A stretch of DNA of 46,091 nt from an uncultured Candidatus Melainabacteria bacterium (GCA_934747335.1 CAKVGS010000014.1:1-46091); one strand, 5' to 3'; counted from the first letter of the stretch, positions 15,949 through 25,591 are shown. Notes: generated by a model not told the origin, from the sequence alone. Numbers and translations are program-made.

Positions 15949-16743
15949 ATGATTAACAACAAAAAAGTTGTAGTAATTATGCCTGCATACAATGCAGAAA
16001 AGACTTTAGAAAAGACTTATAATGAGATTTATCAAAATTTCGTCGACGAGATTATTCTTGTCGACGATTTCTCTTCTGATGAAACGAAGGAAGTCGCAAA
16101 AAGACTTAATATCACAACAATAGTTCACGAAAAAAATAAAGGCTATGGTGGCAACCAAAAATCTTGTTATCGCGCGGCATTAAAAGCTGGTGCGGACATT
16201 GTTATAATGCTCCATCCTGATTATCAGTACACACCAAAACTTGTGCCTGCAATGGCATCTATGATGGCATTTGATGAATATGACGCGGTTATCGCTTCAA
16301 GAATGCTCGGAAATTCAGCTTTGAAGGGCGGCATGCCTTTGTACAAATATGTTTCAAACAGATTTTTAACAGAGTTTGAAAATTTAGTTATTGGCGAAAA
16401 ATTGTCCGAATACCACACAGGCTTTCGAGGATTCACGCGAGAAATTTTGGAGAAACTTCCGCTTGAAGATTGTAGCGATGATTTTATTTTTGATAACGAA
16501 ATGCTCGCTTTGATTTTATATAACGGATTTAAAATCGGTGAGATTTCTTGTCCGACAAAATATTTTGCAGAGGCTTCATCTATTAATTTTGCGCGTTCTT
16601 GCAAATACGGTTTGGAAGTTTTGAAAGTCAGTATTTTGTACAGACTAGCTAAAATAGGTTTACCTATAAAACTTTTCAATAAAGGTGGTCAGGCTTTAGA
16701 TACAGAAAAAGAATTGGTTTATTATTTTAAAAAAGAGAATTAA
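15949..16743 (+). CDS. Family 2 glycosyltransferase (dolichyl/undecaprenyl-phosphate sugar synthase-like)
   Basis: This 264-aa GT-A enzyme starts VVVIMPAYNAEKTLEKTYNEI, has the nucleotide-binding VDDFSSDET, a second metal-site region MLHPDYQYTP and the acceptor region EYHTGFRGFTREIL. The size and GFRGF motif resemble DPM1-like enzymes that charge a lipid phosphate with a sugar. A short hydrophilic C-terminus and no obvious membrane helices mean it is cytoplasmic or peripheral. It starts 14 bases after hpf and runs 4 bases ahead of rdgB. Confidence 0.85.
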   Translation: MINNKKVVVIMPAYNAEKTLEKTYNEIYQNFVDEIILVDDFSSDETKEVAKRLNITTIVHEKNKGYGGNQKSCYRAALKAGADIVIMLHPDYQYTPKLVPAMASMMAFDEYDAVIASRMLGNSALKGGMPLYKYVSNRFLTEFENLVIGEKLSEYHTGFRGFTREILEKLPLEDCSDDFIFDNEMLALILYNGFKIGEISCPTKYFAEASSINFARSCKYGLEVLKVSILYRLAKIGLPIKLFNKGGQALDTEKELVYYFKKEN

Positions 16744-16747
16744 AAGT

Positions 16748-17320
16748 ATGAAAATAGTTTTGGCATCATCAAATGCGCATAAAGTTAAAGAGATTAATGA
16801 AATAGTTGCAGGAAGTGGTTTGGAGTTTATTTTACCTCCTGCGGGTTTTGACCCGATAGAGGACGGTAAAACGTTTGAAGAAAATTCATTAATCAAAGCT
16901 AAAGCGGCTTGGGAACTTACTAAAACTTGGGCTTTAGCGGATGACTCGGGGCTTTGCATCGATGCTCTTGATGGTGCACCGGGGATTTATTCGGCAAGAT
17001 ATGCTGAAACTCCTGCCAAAAGAATTGAAAGAGTCTTAAAAGAAATGAAGGATAAGACAGATAGAAACGCGCATTTTTCTTGCTGTATGACTCTTATTAA
17101 TCCTAAAGGGAAAGTAGAATTCTCAACAACAGGCATTTGCGAAGGCTCAATCACGACTGAGGCGAGAGGCAATAACGGTTTTGGCTATGACCCAATATTT
17201 TTAGTAAAGGGTGATACAAGAACGATTGCAGAACTAAGCGAGGAAGAAAAAAATCAAATTTCGCACCGCTCAATTGCATTGAGAAGAGTTGTTGAGTATT
17301 TAAACAAATTTGAAATGTAA
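16748..17320 (+). CDS. rdgB: Non-canonical purine NTP pyrophosphatase (XTP/dITP)
   Basis: RdgB/HAM1 hydrolyses XTP, ITP and dITP and keeps damaged purines out of DNA. The 190-aa protein has the family set: SSNAHKVKEI at the N-terminus, FEENSLIKAKAAW, ADDSGLCIDALDGAPGIYSARYA, NGFGYDPIF and the C-terminal SHRSIALRR. It follows the glycosyltransferase by 4 bases and ends 15 bases before a convergent HTH gene. Confidence 0.95.
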   Translation: MKIVLASSNAHKVKEINEIVAGSGLEFILPPAGFDPIEDGKTFEENSLIKAKAAWELTKTWALADDSGLCIDALDGAPGIYSARYAETPAKRIERVLKEMKDKTDRNAHFSCCMTLINPKGKVEFSTTGICEGSITTEARGNNGFGYDPIFLVKGDTRTIAELSEEEKNQISHRSIALRRVVEYLNKFEM

Positions 17321-17334
17321 AATAAAAAATTGTT

Positions 17335-17574
17335 TTAAACATTTCTTATTGTTGAATCTTTCCAAATTTCAAATTCTTTAATTAAACTTGATACTGCAAT
17401 TCCATATCCATTAGCTATTTTAGCAATTGCACTTAAACTTATACCTTGTTTTTGCGTCTCAATTCTTGATAGAGCCGCGCTGTCTATTTCATTTTCCAAT
17501 GCAAAACGATTTAAAGAAACTCCGAGAGCTTCTCTTTTTGTGCGTAAAAATTTTCCAAAATTATCATATTGCAT
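17335..17574 (-). CDS. Small XRE-type HTH regulator, 79 aa
   Basis: A single Cro/CI helix-turn-helix: FGKFLRTKREALGVSLNRFALENEIDSAALSRIETQKQGISLSAIAKIANGYGI covers residues 6-60, with a short tail. No partner domain or toxin/antitoxin mate adjoins it. It is convergent with rdgB. Target genes are unknown. Confidence 0.85.
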   Translation of the reverse strand: MQYDNFGKFLRTKREALGVSLNRFALENEIDSAALSRIETQKQGISLSAIAKIANGYGIAVSSLIKEFEIWKDSTIRNV

Positions 17575-17687
17575 TTTCTCAATTATGGAATATCATTTAA
17601 AATAAATCATTGATATATCTCAATGGATGAATGGTGAAAAACTATAATTTAAAGCATATATGGAAAGATTAAATTATTACTCTGTCG

Positions 17688-17707
17688 GTTGGGCATACCT
17701 GCCCAAC
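17688..17707. repeat. 20-base palindrome, REP-like class 2
   Basis: GTTGGGCA-TACC-TGCCCAAC is an 8-bp perfect GC-rich stem with a 4-base loop. A truncated relative (GTTGGGCAAGAATGCCC) occurs at 37485-37501. Confidence 0.5.
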
Positions 17708-17731
17708 AATAATATTATTAACATACAAAAA

Positions 17732-17812
17732 GTTATTGGTGCAAAAAATTGCACCCTACATTTTTCAAATAAAATACATTCAATATTGAATATATTTTAT
17801 TTAAAATCAATT
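17732..17812. repeat. REPIN-like element, copy 2 (right arm lost)
   Basis: The left arm (TTATTGGTGCAAAAAATTGC...CCCTAC) and the inner dyad (ATTCAATATTGAAT) are intact. The right arm is missing or decayed beyond recognition before the GspE-like stop at 17848. Confidence 0.75.
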
Positions 17813-17847
17813 AAAACAATTTTTCCACTTTCAATTTTCCATTGATT

Positions 17848-19233
17848 TTACGCCAAGTATTTCTGCAAAGTCGCTTTATCAAACACTTCCACGCTGTCTT
17901 TTGAGTGGATAAATATCAAGCAGGAAATCAATGACTTGAAAGACTGAAAATCGTCAAAAGCAAGTTTTTGTCTTAAATCAGTCATATTGTTTGCCATAAA
18001 CTCAGTTAAAACAATTTTGTCGTTGTAAAAAAGTTCTGACAAAAATTCAAACGCATCGCGAGTCTTAACACCTTCCAAATAAATAATATCAGGGGATTGA
18101 AACTCAACATATCTGAGCGCCTTATCCATGTTAAAACCGATATTTTCGTTAAGTTCGCACTGATTAACGCCTTTGAGTTCGTATTTTGCGATAGACTCAA
18201 TTGTCATAATATTCTTTTCTGATTTAGCAGCTTCCAATAAAAGCGAGTAAATTACGTGAGTTTTTCCGCTTAAAGGTGAACCGCAAACAAGAATAATTCC
18301 CGGATTATCAAGTGCATGTGCAATAATACTTCTTTGTTTTTCATCTGTAATAATTTTGTCTAAATGGCGAGGCGGTTTATAAATCTTCAAAGAAATTCTT
18401 TCGCCCATAATTGTTGGGAATGATGAAACTGACGCAATAAGCATTGTGTTTTCAACTTTAAAACAAAGTTTACCGAGTTGCGGAATTTCGCAAACAGTAG
18501 CATCCAAATTAGAAAGTGTTTTTAATTTTGAAACAAAAGCTGAGTTTAAAATTGCAGGAATTGTACCTTTATCAAATATTTCACCATCTTTTTTGAATAC
18601 AACTTTTAGACCTTCTTCAACTTGTTCAAAGTTAAGTTCGTGAATATCTTCAATAATAGCTTGTTTTAAAATCGCTCTAATAACGTGCTGAATGTGTTCT
18701 TCGCCCGCTTCTTCTTTATGGAGTTCTTCTGTCCAATCAAATTCTTTTTCATCATCAGGAGTCAAAGTAATGCTGTCAACCGTATCAGCAACTTTGTAGT
18801 ATTCATCAATCTTCTTGATTATACTTGCTTCTGAAGCAATTACCGGCTCAATTGAACATTCTGCGGTTTCAATAACCTTGTCTATTGCAAACAAATCCAA
18901 CGGGTCAGACATTGCAACAGTTAAAACGTCTTCTATTTTAAACAACGGAATTATGCGGTATCTTCTTGCATCCGCAAAAGAAACATATTTAAAACATTTT
19001 GTATCAGGTTCATAATCTTCCAAATTAACATACGGAATGTGCAACTTGCTTTCCAAAAATTTCAACAAAGTATCTTCCGCTAAAATTCCTGAATTTATAA
19101 GTGCTTGACCAATATTTATGCTTTGTACGTTAGCAAGTTCTTCGGCTTTTTCCAAGGTTTCATAAGAAACCACGCCATCTCGAACAAGCTCGTATTTAAG
19201 TTTTTCTAATGTTTTGTTGTTTACTGTTTCCAT
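17848..19233 (-). CDS. Divergent PilB/GspE-like secretion ATPase
   Basis: The 461-aa protein has the N-terminal MshEN/T2SSE domain (LINSGILAEDTLLKFLESKLHIPYVNLEDY, about 45-150) and a RecA-like C-domain with Walker A CGSPLSGKT near residue 317. True PilB/GspE proteins then have an Asp-box, a His-box and a GEIRD-type Walker B. Here the Walker B region reads PDIIYLEGVKTRDAFEF, and the tetracysteine insert is absent. It is also ~100 residues shorter than usual. It may be a regulatory or low-activity paralogue rather than the pilus assembly motor. It lies downstream of the receiver and kinase genes and probably shares their operon. Confidence 0.82.
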   Translation of the reverse strand: METVNNKTLEKLKYELVRDGVVSYETLEKAEELANVQSINIGQALINSGILAEDTLLKFLESKLHIPYVNLEDYEPDTKCFKYVSFADARRYRIIPLFKIEDVLTVAMSDPLDLFAIDKVIETAECSIEPVIASEASIIKKIDEYYKVADTVDSITLTPDDEKEFDWTEELHKEEAGEEHIQHVIRAILKQAIIEDIHELNFEQVEEGLKVVFKKDGEIFDKGTIPAILNSAFVSKLKTLSNLDATVCEIPQLGKLCFKVENTMLIASVSSFPTIMGERISLKIYKPPRHLDKIITDEKQRSIIAHALDNPGIILVCGSPLSGKTHVIYSLLLEAAKSEKNIMTIESIAKYELKGVNQCELNENIGFNMDKALRYVEFQSPDIIYLEGVKTRDAFEFLSELFYNDKIVLTEFMANNMTDLRQKLAFDDFQSFKSLISCLIFIHSKDSVEVFDKATLQKYLA

Positions 19234-19242
19234 GTCTGTTCC

Positions 19243-19339
19243 TAAGTTTAGAAGTTTAGTGGTTTAGTAGTTGAGAAGAAGTTATAAAAATATTCAAAAA
19301 TTTCTTCTAAACTTCTAAACTCCTCATCTTCTCAACTAT
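19243..19339. repeat. Inverted repeat with short-tandem-repeat arms, copy H1
   Basis: The left arm is built of GTTTAG(A/T)AG-like units and ends GTTGAGAAGAAG. The right arm is its complement (CTTCTAAACTTCTAAACTCC and on to TTCTCAAC). An AT-rich middle separates them. It spans the gap between the receiver stop and the next gene. Similar elements are at 35015-35103 and 37506-37642. Confidence 0.7.
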
Positions 19340-19698
19340 TTCAGATACTCTTCCACCTTTTTCACAATCGCATCCAATTCAAACGGTTTAGTGATATATT
19401 CGTTAACTCCGGTTTCTTCACCAATCATTTTATCTTCCAATTGAGAACGCGCTGTTACCATAATTATCGGAATATCTTTATATTTGCTGTCATACTTAAG
19501 GAGTCGGCTGATTTTATAACCGTTGATTTTTGGCATCATAACGTCAAGGATAATTAAATCAGGCATTATCTCCTTCGCAAGCTTCAAGCCGTCCTCTCCG
19601 TTATAAGCCGTATAACACACAAAGCCCGAAACTTCTAAAACGAACTTTAGACTTTCTACGATGTCTTGCTCGTCATCTACTATAAGAATCTTTTTCAT
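19336..19698 (-). CDS. Single-domain response regulator (receiver only)
   Basis: A CheY-like receiver of 120 residues. Acidic pocket DDE is in ILIVDDEQDI, the phosphoacceptor Asp in LIILDVMMPKINGY, Thr in IIMVTARS, and Lys in EYITKPFELD. No output domain follows. The frame can be extended five codons, but AAGGAG lies 6 bases before the ATG at 19698, inside the kinase gene end. The 3' end of the kinase overlaps by 26 bases, so the two are a translationally coupled pair. Confidence 0.92.
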   Translation of the reverse strand: MKKILIVDDEQDIVESLKFVLEVSGFVCYTAYNGEDGLKLAKEIMPDLIILDVMMPKINGYKISRLLKYDSKYKDIPIIMVTARSQLEDKMIGEETGVNEYITKPFELDAIVKKVEEYLK

Positions 19699-21685
19699 GT
19701 GTATCTCCTTCAATCTCGTATGAATACATTATATCACATTCTCCGTATAAGTTTCTGTTCTGCTCAATTACAGAGTCAATTTTCTTTTTCAGAAATTCGG
19801 CAGAAGGTTTGTCGCCGTCCATTAAAATTAGCGATAAAGTTGTCATAGCGCCTTCTTTTTCGATTAGAGAATTTGTCATATATGTTTTATTTAATAAATT
19901 ATTTTCTTTAAGCAAGTTTTCAATTACTGCATTAGTTGATTTAATTTTAATTACCGCAATTGTTGAACCGTTTGAACGTGCTTTTTGAGAAAGTTGTTTT
20001 CTTATCATTGTAAAATTACTCTTATCATTCGCAATCGGAATTACAAAATAGAATTTTGAACCTTTGTTAATTTCACTATCACACCAAATCGCACCGTTAT
20101 GAGATTCCATCAACTGTCTGGCAATCGGCAAACCTAAACCTGAACCGCCGACTTTTCTTGAAAGTGAGTTTTCTATTTGTGCAAATTTATCGAAAACGTG
20201 ATTTAAATCCTTACGCTCAATACCGATACCGTGATCTTCTACGCAAACTTGCAAATAATTTCCTTGAAGTTTTTTAATATCATCTTCAAAACAATTGTCA
20301 TATTGAAGTTCACGAGCATTCACTACTTTTGAAGTTATTTCAATTTCACCCGCATCAGGTGTAAATTTAATTGCATTTGAAACAAGGTTTGTTAAAACCT
20401 GTTCTAATCTGTTTGAATCCGCGTAAACTTCTACATCGTCATCTGAAGGAATATATTTTATAGTTAAATTCTTTTCTTTAGCAACTTCTGACAAATTTGT
20501 TTTTACATATTCAATTACAGGTTCAACATGAATAAGCTCAAATTTGAAATCCATTTTCCCTGCTTCGATTTTTGAAATGTCAAGAAGGTCGTTGATAATC
20601 CCTGAAAGTCTTATTGCATTACGTTTTCCCATAGAAACAAATTTTTCTATATTTTCAGTCATATCTCCGGCTTTACCGCTAAGAATAATGTCCATAGCAT
20701 TTTTGATAGCGGTCAATGGAGTTCTTAATTCGTGCGATACAATTGAAATAAATTCTGATTTCAAACGCTCAAGTTTTTGTAATTTTCTGTTTGTCGCTTT
20801 TAATTCTTGTGTAAAAGATGCGCTCTGCAAAGGAATTGTAACTTGTTGAACAAGAGTTTGAAAACAAGTTGCGTCTTCTGTTGAAAAAGGTTTTTCCCTA
20901 TAAATTTCCGTAAATCCGAAAAACTCGTCGTTCAGTGTGATTGGCGCAAACATATTATCGTATCGAAGAATTGAAAAATCGTATTCCTGGATATTATGCT
21001 TAATATTCTTTTCAATCTTTAAATTACCGATTTTGATATCAACTGGAGGGTCTGCAAGCAGTGATTTATAACTCAATATTGCACGCAATTTCAATGCTTC
21101 CAGCAATCTATCAGAAACTTTGTAAATCGAATTGATTATTAAAACGGGTTCACGTTCTGAGCGAAACATCAAGGTACAAGCAAGTTCAAAATTCAATGAT
21201 TTTTCAATACCTTCAATCATGATTTTGATTAATTTGTCTTTGTCTAAAGAACCGGCGAGTTGCGAACTTGTGTTATACAAAACATTTAATTGGTAAAGAC
21301 TTCTGGCTAATTCTTGGTTAGATTTTGTCATCTTTAATAAAGAAAGTCGTGTCTTTAAACCTGATTCAACAGTCGCAGAAAGAAGCTTTTTATCAATCGG
21401 CGATTGAATAAACAAATTTGCATTATGTAAGACATCCTTGTTAAGCTCTTTTTCACCGAGCATAAGTAATACCACAACAGGATATTGCTTGATTTTTCGA
21501 CACAAGTGTTTTAAATCCAAAGTTTCAATATCGCCATCAACAATAACGATATCAGGTTCTTCAACTTTTAGAATGTCAAAAATCAAGAGTTCATCCGACG
21601 TAACTGCAATTTCATCCATCGGAAAAACTTCTCTTAAAATCTGTTCTTTTTCACTATCCTCGCTAATCAACAAAAACTTTGTCAT
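19673..21685 (-). CDS. Histidine kinase with N-terminal receiver and GAF domain
   Basis: From ATG 21685 the protein has ~670 residues: a receiver-like domain (1-110, Asp in IVIVDGDIE), a GAF-like region (about 125-290), a short coiled linker, HisKA with His at about 318 (SIVSHELRTPLTAIKNA), and HATPase_c with VEDHGIGIERKDLNHVFDKF and GGSGLGLPIARQLM. About 115 residues after the kinase core have no domain I recognise. A longer frame to 21736 adds a hydrophobic 17-residue stretch that I consider untranslated. There are no membrane helices, so it senses a cytoplasmic signal. The receiver gene overlaps its 3' end, giving a phosphorelay unit upstream of the GspE-like gene. Confidence 0.92.
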   Translation of the reverse strand: MTKFLLISEDSEKEQILREVFPMDEIAVTSDELLIFDILKVEEPDIVIVDGDIETLDLKHLCRKIKQYPVVVLLMLGEKELNKDVLHNANLFIQSPIDKKLLSATVESGLKTRLSLLKMTKSNQELARSLYQLNVLYNTSSQLAGSLDKDKLIKIMIEGIEKSLNFELACTLMFRSEREPVLIINSIYKVSDRLLEALKLRAILSYKSLLADPPVDIKIGNLKIEKNIKHNIQEYDFSILRYDNMFAPITLNDEFFGFTEIYREKPFSTEDATCFQTLVQQVTIPLQSASFTQELKATNRKLQKLERLKSEFISIVSHELRTPLTAIKNAMDIILSGKAGDMTENIEKFVSMGKRNAIRLSGIINDLLDISKIEAGKMDFKFELIHVEPVIEYVKTNLSEVAKEKNLTIKYIPSDDDVEVYADSNRLEQVLTNLVSNAIKFTPDAGEIEITSKVVNARELQYDNCFEDDIKKLQGNYLQVCVEDHGIGIERKDLNHVFDKFAQIENSLSRKVGGSGLGLPIARQLMESHNGAIWCDSEINKGSKFYFVIPIANDKSNFTMIRKQLSQKARSNGSTIAVIKIKSTNAVIENLLKENNLLNKTYMTNSLIEKEGAMTTLSLILMDGDKPSAEFLKKKIDSVIEQNRNLYGECDIMYSYEIEGDTHEKDSYSR

Positions 21686-21848
21686 AATAAGATGATAGCA
21701 TAAAAATAAATTAAAAATTACGGTGCTACGCAACAAAATAGCAAGAATATAATTACTTCGTCACTAAAACAATCACCGTTCCTCGCAATAACTGAGCGCC
21801 GAACTCCCAAACACTCTGTCATTGCAAAAGCAACTAGCCTGCGCGACC

Positions 21849-23147
21849 TTATTTTCCTATGCAAATATACTCAATTCCTTTTGCTGACAAACGTTCTTGC
21901 TCATATTGATTTCTACCGTCAAAAATTATCGGAGATTTTAACAAAGCTTTTAGCTTGTCAAAATCAGGACGCCTAAATTCGTTCCATTCGGTTAATAACA
22001 ATAATGCATCCGCATTTAGCAGAGCTTCGTACGAACTTTTCGCATAAACTATTTTGTTTTGAAAATGGTATCTTGCTTCATCAATTGCTTTTGGATCATA
22101 AGCTTGAACCTTTGCCCCGCGCTTCAAAAGTTCATTGATTATTGTAATAGCAGGAGCTTCTCGCATATCATTTGTTTTAGGCTTAAATGCAAGTCCCCAC
22201 ACTGCAAAAGTTTTTCCGCATAAATCTTGACCAAATTTGTTTAATATTTTTTCTACAAACAAAAGCCTTTGCTTTTTGTTCGTATCGTCGGCAGCTTTAA
22301 TTATATTCATATTACAGCCATTTTCAAGCCCTGTTTTAATAAGCGCTTTAACATCTTTTGGGAAACAACTTCCGCCATAACCTAATCCCGGAAACAAGAA
22401 TTTGTTGCCAATTCTGCTGTCTGTTGTCATACCGATTCTAACCATTTCTGCGTTAGCACCTACTTTTTCACATAGATTTGCAATCTCGTTTGCGTAAGAT
22501 ATTTTGACCGCAAGAAACGAATTGGCTGCGTATTTTGTCATTTCCGCAGACTTAACATCCATAACAATGACTCTATTACCGGTACGGAAAAACGGCGCGT
22601 AAATTTCCTGCATAATTTGAGTTGCTTTATCTGAATTTGAGCCAATTATAACCCTGTCAGGCGATAAAAAATCATCCACGGCGTTACCTTGTTTAAGGAA
22701 TTCGGGATTAGAAACAACATCAAACGGGTGTTTCGTGTTTTGTTTGATAATCTCAGTTACTTTTTCAGCCGTGCCGACAGGAACTGTTGATTTGTCGACA
22801 ATAACTTTGTAACCGTTCATTGCTTTTGCGATTGATTGCGCAACCTGCATTACATATTGCAAATCCGCAGAACCGTCTTCACCTTGCGGCGTCCCTACTG
22901 CTATAAAACAAACTTGCGACTTTTTAACAGCAGAATCTAAATCATCGGAAAATGATAAACGATTTTCCAAAACATTTGATTTTACAAGCTCTTCAAGCCC
23001 GGGTTCATAAATTGGAATAACTCCGTTTTTAAGCTTTTCCAATTTTTGAATGTTATTGTCAACACAAATAACATCATTCCCCATATCCGCAAGACAAGCC
23101 CCTGCCACCAAACCTACATATCCTGTACCGATTACTGTTATGTTCAT
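21849..23147 (-). CDS. ugd: UDP-glucose 6-dehydrogenase
   Basis: The enzyme oxidises UDP-glucose to UDP-glucuronate for surface polysaccharides. The 432-aa protein opens with the NAD fold MNITVIGTGYVGLVAGACLADMG. It has AVGTPQGEDGSADL, VVSNPEFLKQGNAVDDF, the catalytic Cys in GYGGSCFPKD, and WGLAFKPKTNDMREAPA. I choose the ATG at 23147 over the longer frame to 23186 because AGAGGT precedes it and the longer N-terminus would overlap the DegT gene. It is last in the leftward polysaccharide gene run. Confidence 0.95.
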   Translation of the reverse strand: MNITVIGTGYVGLVAGACLADMGNDVICVDNNIQKLEKLKNGVIPIYEPGLEELVKSNVLENRLSFSDDLDSAVKKSQVCFIAVGTPQGEDGSADLQYVMQVAQSIAKAMNGYKVIVDKSTVPVGTAEKVTEIIKQNTKHPFDVVSNPEFLKQGNAVDDFLSPDRVIIGSNSDKATQIMQEIYAPFFRTGNRVIVMDVKSAEMTKYAANSFLAVKISYANEIANLCEKVGANAEMVRIGMTTDSRIGNKFLFPGLGYGGSCFPKDVKALIKTGLENGCNMNIIKAADDTNKKQRLLFVEKILNKFGQDLCGKTFAVWGLAFKPKTNDMREAPAITIINELLKRGAKVQAYDPKAIDEARYHFQNKIVYAKSSYEALLNADALLLLTEWNEFRRPDFDKLKALLKSPIIFDGRNQYEQERLSAKGIEYICIGK

Positions 23148-23163
23148 TAAGACCTCTGTGTTT

Positions 23164-24303
23164 TTACTTTGCATACTTAATAACATTTTCTGCTATATAT
23201 TCTCTTTGTTCTTTTGTTACCCACCAACCCACAGGAATACATAAATGAGTCCTATTAAATTGTTCTACCCCAGGTAACTCTGCTTTAAATTCTGCAAACA
23301 TTGAATGGGTATCATTTCTAGCATGTACTTTTGAAGACATAATATTTAATTCTTTTAATTTAGCCATCAATTCATCTCTATTATCCACATGGATTGTATA
23401 TAGCCAATATGCAGATTTTCCATCAGGATTTTCTAAAACAGGAGTGATATTTGAGCAATTTTTAAATGCTTCATCATAAAATTTTGCATTTTCTCGGTGT
23501 TTAGAAAGAATTTCTGATAAATGTTTAAAGTTAGTATTTCCGATTACTGCACACACGTCATTCATGTGAAATTTATAACCTGCTTCAGGTACATCAATTT
23601 CACACCTCAAATCAATACCCTCTCTTATTGTTCTATCAATTCCGTACCATCTTAATAGCTTTGCTCTTTCAAAATCTTTTTCTGATTTCATCCATAATAA
23701 ACCACCATCTACTGATGTTATATGTTTTATTGCTTGAAGCGAATTCATAGAATAATCTGAATGATTACCAAATTTTTTACCTTTATATTCCATACCCGTT
23801 GCATGTGCGCCATCTTCTACTGTTTTTACTCCAGCTTTACGTGCAATTTCATTAATTTTATCAATATCACAAGGATTACCACCCCAATGAACCATTGTAA
23901 CAGCTTTAGTATTTTTTGTAATTTTATTTTCTATATCTTTAGGTGAAATTGAGCCTGTTATAGGATCTACATCTGCCCAAACAATTTTTGCACCATTACT
24001 TAGAATTGGCGTATTAGTTGCAGTACAAGTAATTGGTGTTGTGATTATTTCATCAACATTAGAGTTGTAATAACCTTTATAATCATTTTGATGTAACGCC
24101 ATGTGATATGCCAAATGCAACCCCGAAGTGCCTGAATTTAATGTCACTAACTTATCATTACCTGCATATTTCTTCAAATTTTCTTCAAATTCTTGAACTC
24201 TTGGGCCTTCTCCAATCCATCCGCTATGAATTGTATCTAATAATGGTTTATCAACTTCTTTTGACACAAATACTTTGAACAATGGAATCATTTTTTCAAT
24301 CAT
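23164..24303 (-). CDS. DegT/DnrJ/EryC1-family sugar aminotransferase
   Basis: A PLP enzyme that aminates a keto-sugar nucleotide. The 379-aa protein has the family layout: MIPLFKVFVSKEVDKPLLDTIHSGWIGEGPRVQEFE, LNSGTSGLHLAYHMA, VEDGAHATGM with the cofactor-stacking residues, and the lysine in SLQAIKHITSVDGGLL near residue 195. The C-terminal region ends PVGWWVTKEQREYIAENV. AAGGAGG is found before the ATG. It lies 16 bases before ugd and 16 bases after GT61, so it is part of the polysaccharide operon. The sugar substrate cannot be told. Confidence 0.9.
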   Translation of the reverse strand: MIEKMIPLFKVFVSKEVDKPLLDTIHSGWIGEGPRVQEFEENLKKYAGNDKLVTLNSGTSGLHLAYHMALHQNDYKGYYNSNVDEIITTPITCTATNTPILSNGAKIVWADVDPITGSISPKDIENKITKNTKAVTMVHWGGNPCDIDKINEIARKAGVKTVEDGAHATGMEYKGKKFGNHSDYSMNSLQAIKHITSVDGGLLWMKSEKDFERAKLLRWYGIDRTIREGIDLRCEIDVPEAGYKFHMNDVCAVIGNTNFKHLSEILSKHRENAKFYDEAFKNCSNITPVLENPDGKSAYWLYTIHVDNRDELMAKLKELNIMSSKVHARNDTHSMFAEFKAELPGVEQFNRTHLCIPVGWWVTKEQREYIAENVIKYAK

Positions 24304-24319
24304 ATTATTCCTCCTTAAA

Positions 24320-25591
24320 TTAATACTTAAATTCTATGTTTATATTTTTTAAATTCCGCATTATATTTCTTTTCTCTTTAAAATTCTTTCTAAGATTTCC
24401 AAAAGTAATTTTTGATAAAATATAAAATACTAAATGCTTTATTCGTGAATATTGTTTAGCTTTTTGTATTAATAAAAAATCTTCTATGCTAATCATATTT
24501 TTATGACGTTGAATCAAATCACAATAATTATTATCATCGCTATATATTTCACAATAGCGATTTAAAAATTTATTAAGATAATCTCTGAGTTTAAATTTTA
24601 TATTCCAATTTTTTAATTTGTATTCTTTAGCAAAATTTTTAAACTCTTTCGTTGCTCCTATAATAAATGGACCATATGGATGATACACCGGTAATGGATT
24701 CTCGTACGCTTTAATTAAATAACAATGCGCATTAGTTACATTATTAATAATATGTTGACAATCGGTTTCTTCATTTCGATTTAACATAATAAGTAGCTTG
24801 GGCGTTTCTGAAAAAACTATATTGTGAAACGCAGTTCCATTAATTCCTGCAATTTCTTTAGCACCTTTAATTACAGCAATTTGTTCGTTTAAACTTAGTT
24901 TTTCCATTGCAATAGAGACAAACCCATTTTTATTAAAAACTTTTTCTAACTCTTCTTCTCCAAAGCATTTAACAATATCATTCCAGTATTTCCTTGTAAA
25001 ATATATTTTTTTATATTTTGCGGGTTTAATATTTTGGGAAACTTCTTTAAACGGTATTAAAAACTCCTCTGTATAATATTCTCTTTTAAAAGATTTATAT
25101 GGAATAATTACAGATTTAAATTGCGTTGGCTTATCTACATAAATAATTTTATCTTCTGGAATTCCTAATAGCTTGAAAAAATCTTGTGCGAATTTTGGTA
25201 TATAATCAACCAGCTTAGAAAAAACTATATAAGCATTTTTATCTCTATTTTGCAAGTAATAATATAATCTTACCGTACTTTCTATTAAAAAATGTCCATA
25301 ATGAGGCGATAAAACACCACAATAAATAACATCTTTATTAACAAATTCAATATCATCATCCAATTTTATATTGAGTTCATAATCATATTGCGTCGATTCT
25401 AAATATAATTCTTTGTTCTCAGAATAAACACCCGCATCAACCCAAGCATTATGAATAGAAAAAGGTCCTGCATTTGTTATATAAGCATTTTCTAAAACTT
25501 TTGCTTCTTTTATTTCCTGTTTTGGATTTGAAAAATATTTCTCAAATAAATCTTTATGTTTTTCTTTATCAAAATATATCTTCGTAGTCAT
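24320..25591 (-). CDS. Family 61 glycosyltransferase (DUF563)
   Basis: The 423-aa protein carries the GT61 pattern: ISPHYGHFLIE-like GVLSPHYGHFLIESTVRLYYYLQ, FKLLGIPEDKIIYVDKPTQFKSVIIPYKSF, and AKEIAGINGTAFHNIVFSETPKLLIML near residue 240. GT61 enzymes add sugars such as xylose or GlcNAc. The C-terminal ~120 residues are basic and species-specific. No membrane helix is seen. It is co-oriented with the flanking genes with gaps of 13 and 16 bases. Confidence 0.88.
   Translation of the reverse strand: MTTKIYFDKEKHKDLFEKYFSNPKQEIKEAKVLENAYITNAGPFSIHNAWVDAGVYSENKELYLESTQYDYELNIKLDDDIEFVNKDVIYCGVLSPHYGHFLIESTVRLYYYLQNRDKNAYIVFSKLVDYIPKFAQDFFKLLGIPEDKIIYVDKPTQFKSVIIPYKSFKREYYTEEFLIPFKEVSQNIKPAKYKKIYFTRKYWNDIVKCFGEEELEKVFNKNGFVSIAMEKLSLNEQIAVIKGAKEIAGINGTAFHNIVFSETPKLLIMLNRNEETDCQHIINNVTNAHCYLIKAYENPLPVYHPYGPFIIGATKEFKNFAKEYKLKNWNIKFKLRDYLNKFLNRYCEIYSDDNNYCDLIQRHKNMISIEDFLLIQKAKQYSRIKHLVFYILSKITFGNLRKNFKEKRNIMRNLKNINIEFKY

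Noticed and set aside
21737..21848. Possible decayed dispersed repeat between the kinase and ugd (CTCGCAATAAC ... GTCATTGC)
   Set aside because: The match to the common CGTCATTGCGAGG-type repeat is only partial and there is no second copy in the window to compare.
23050..23244. A 64-aa plus-strand frame at the ugd/DegT junction
   Set aside because: It overlaps two well-supported leftward genes and looks like a shadow.
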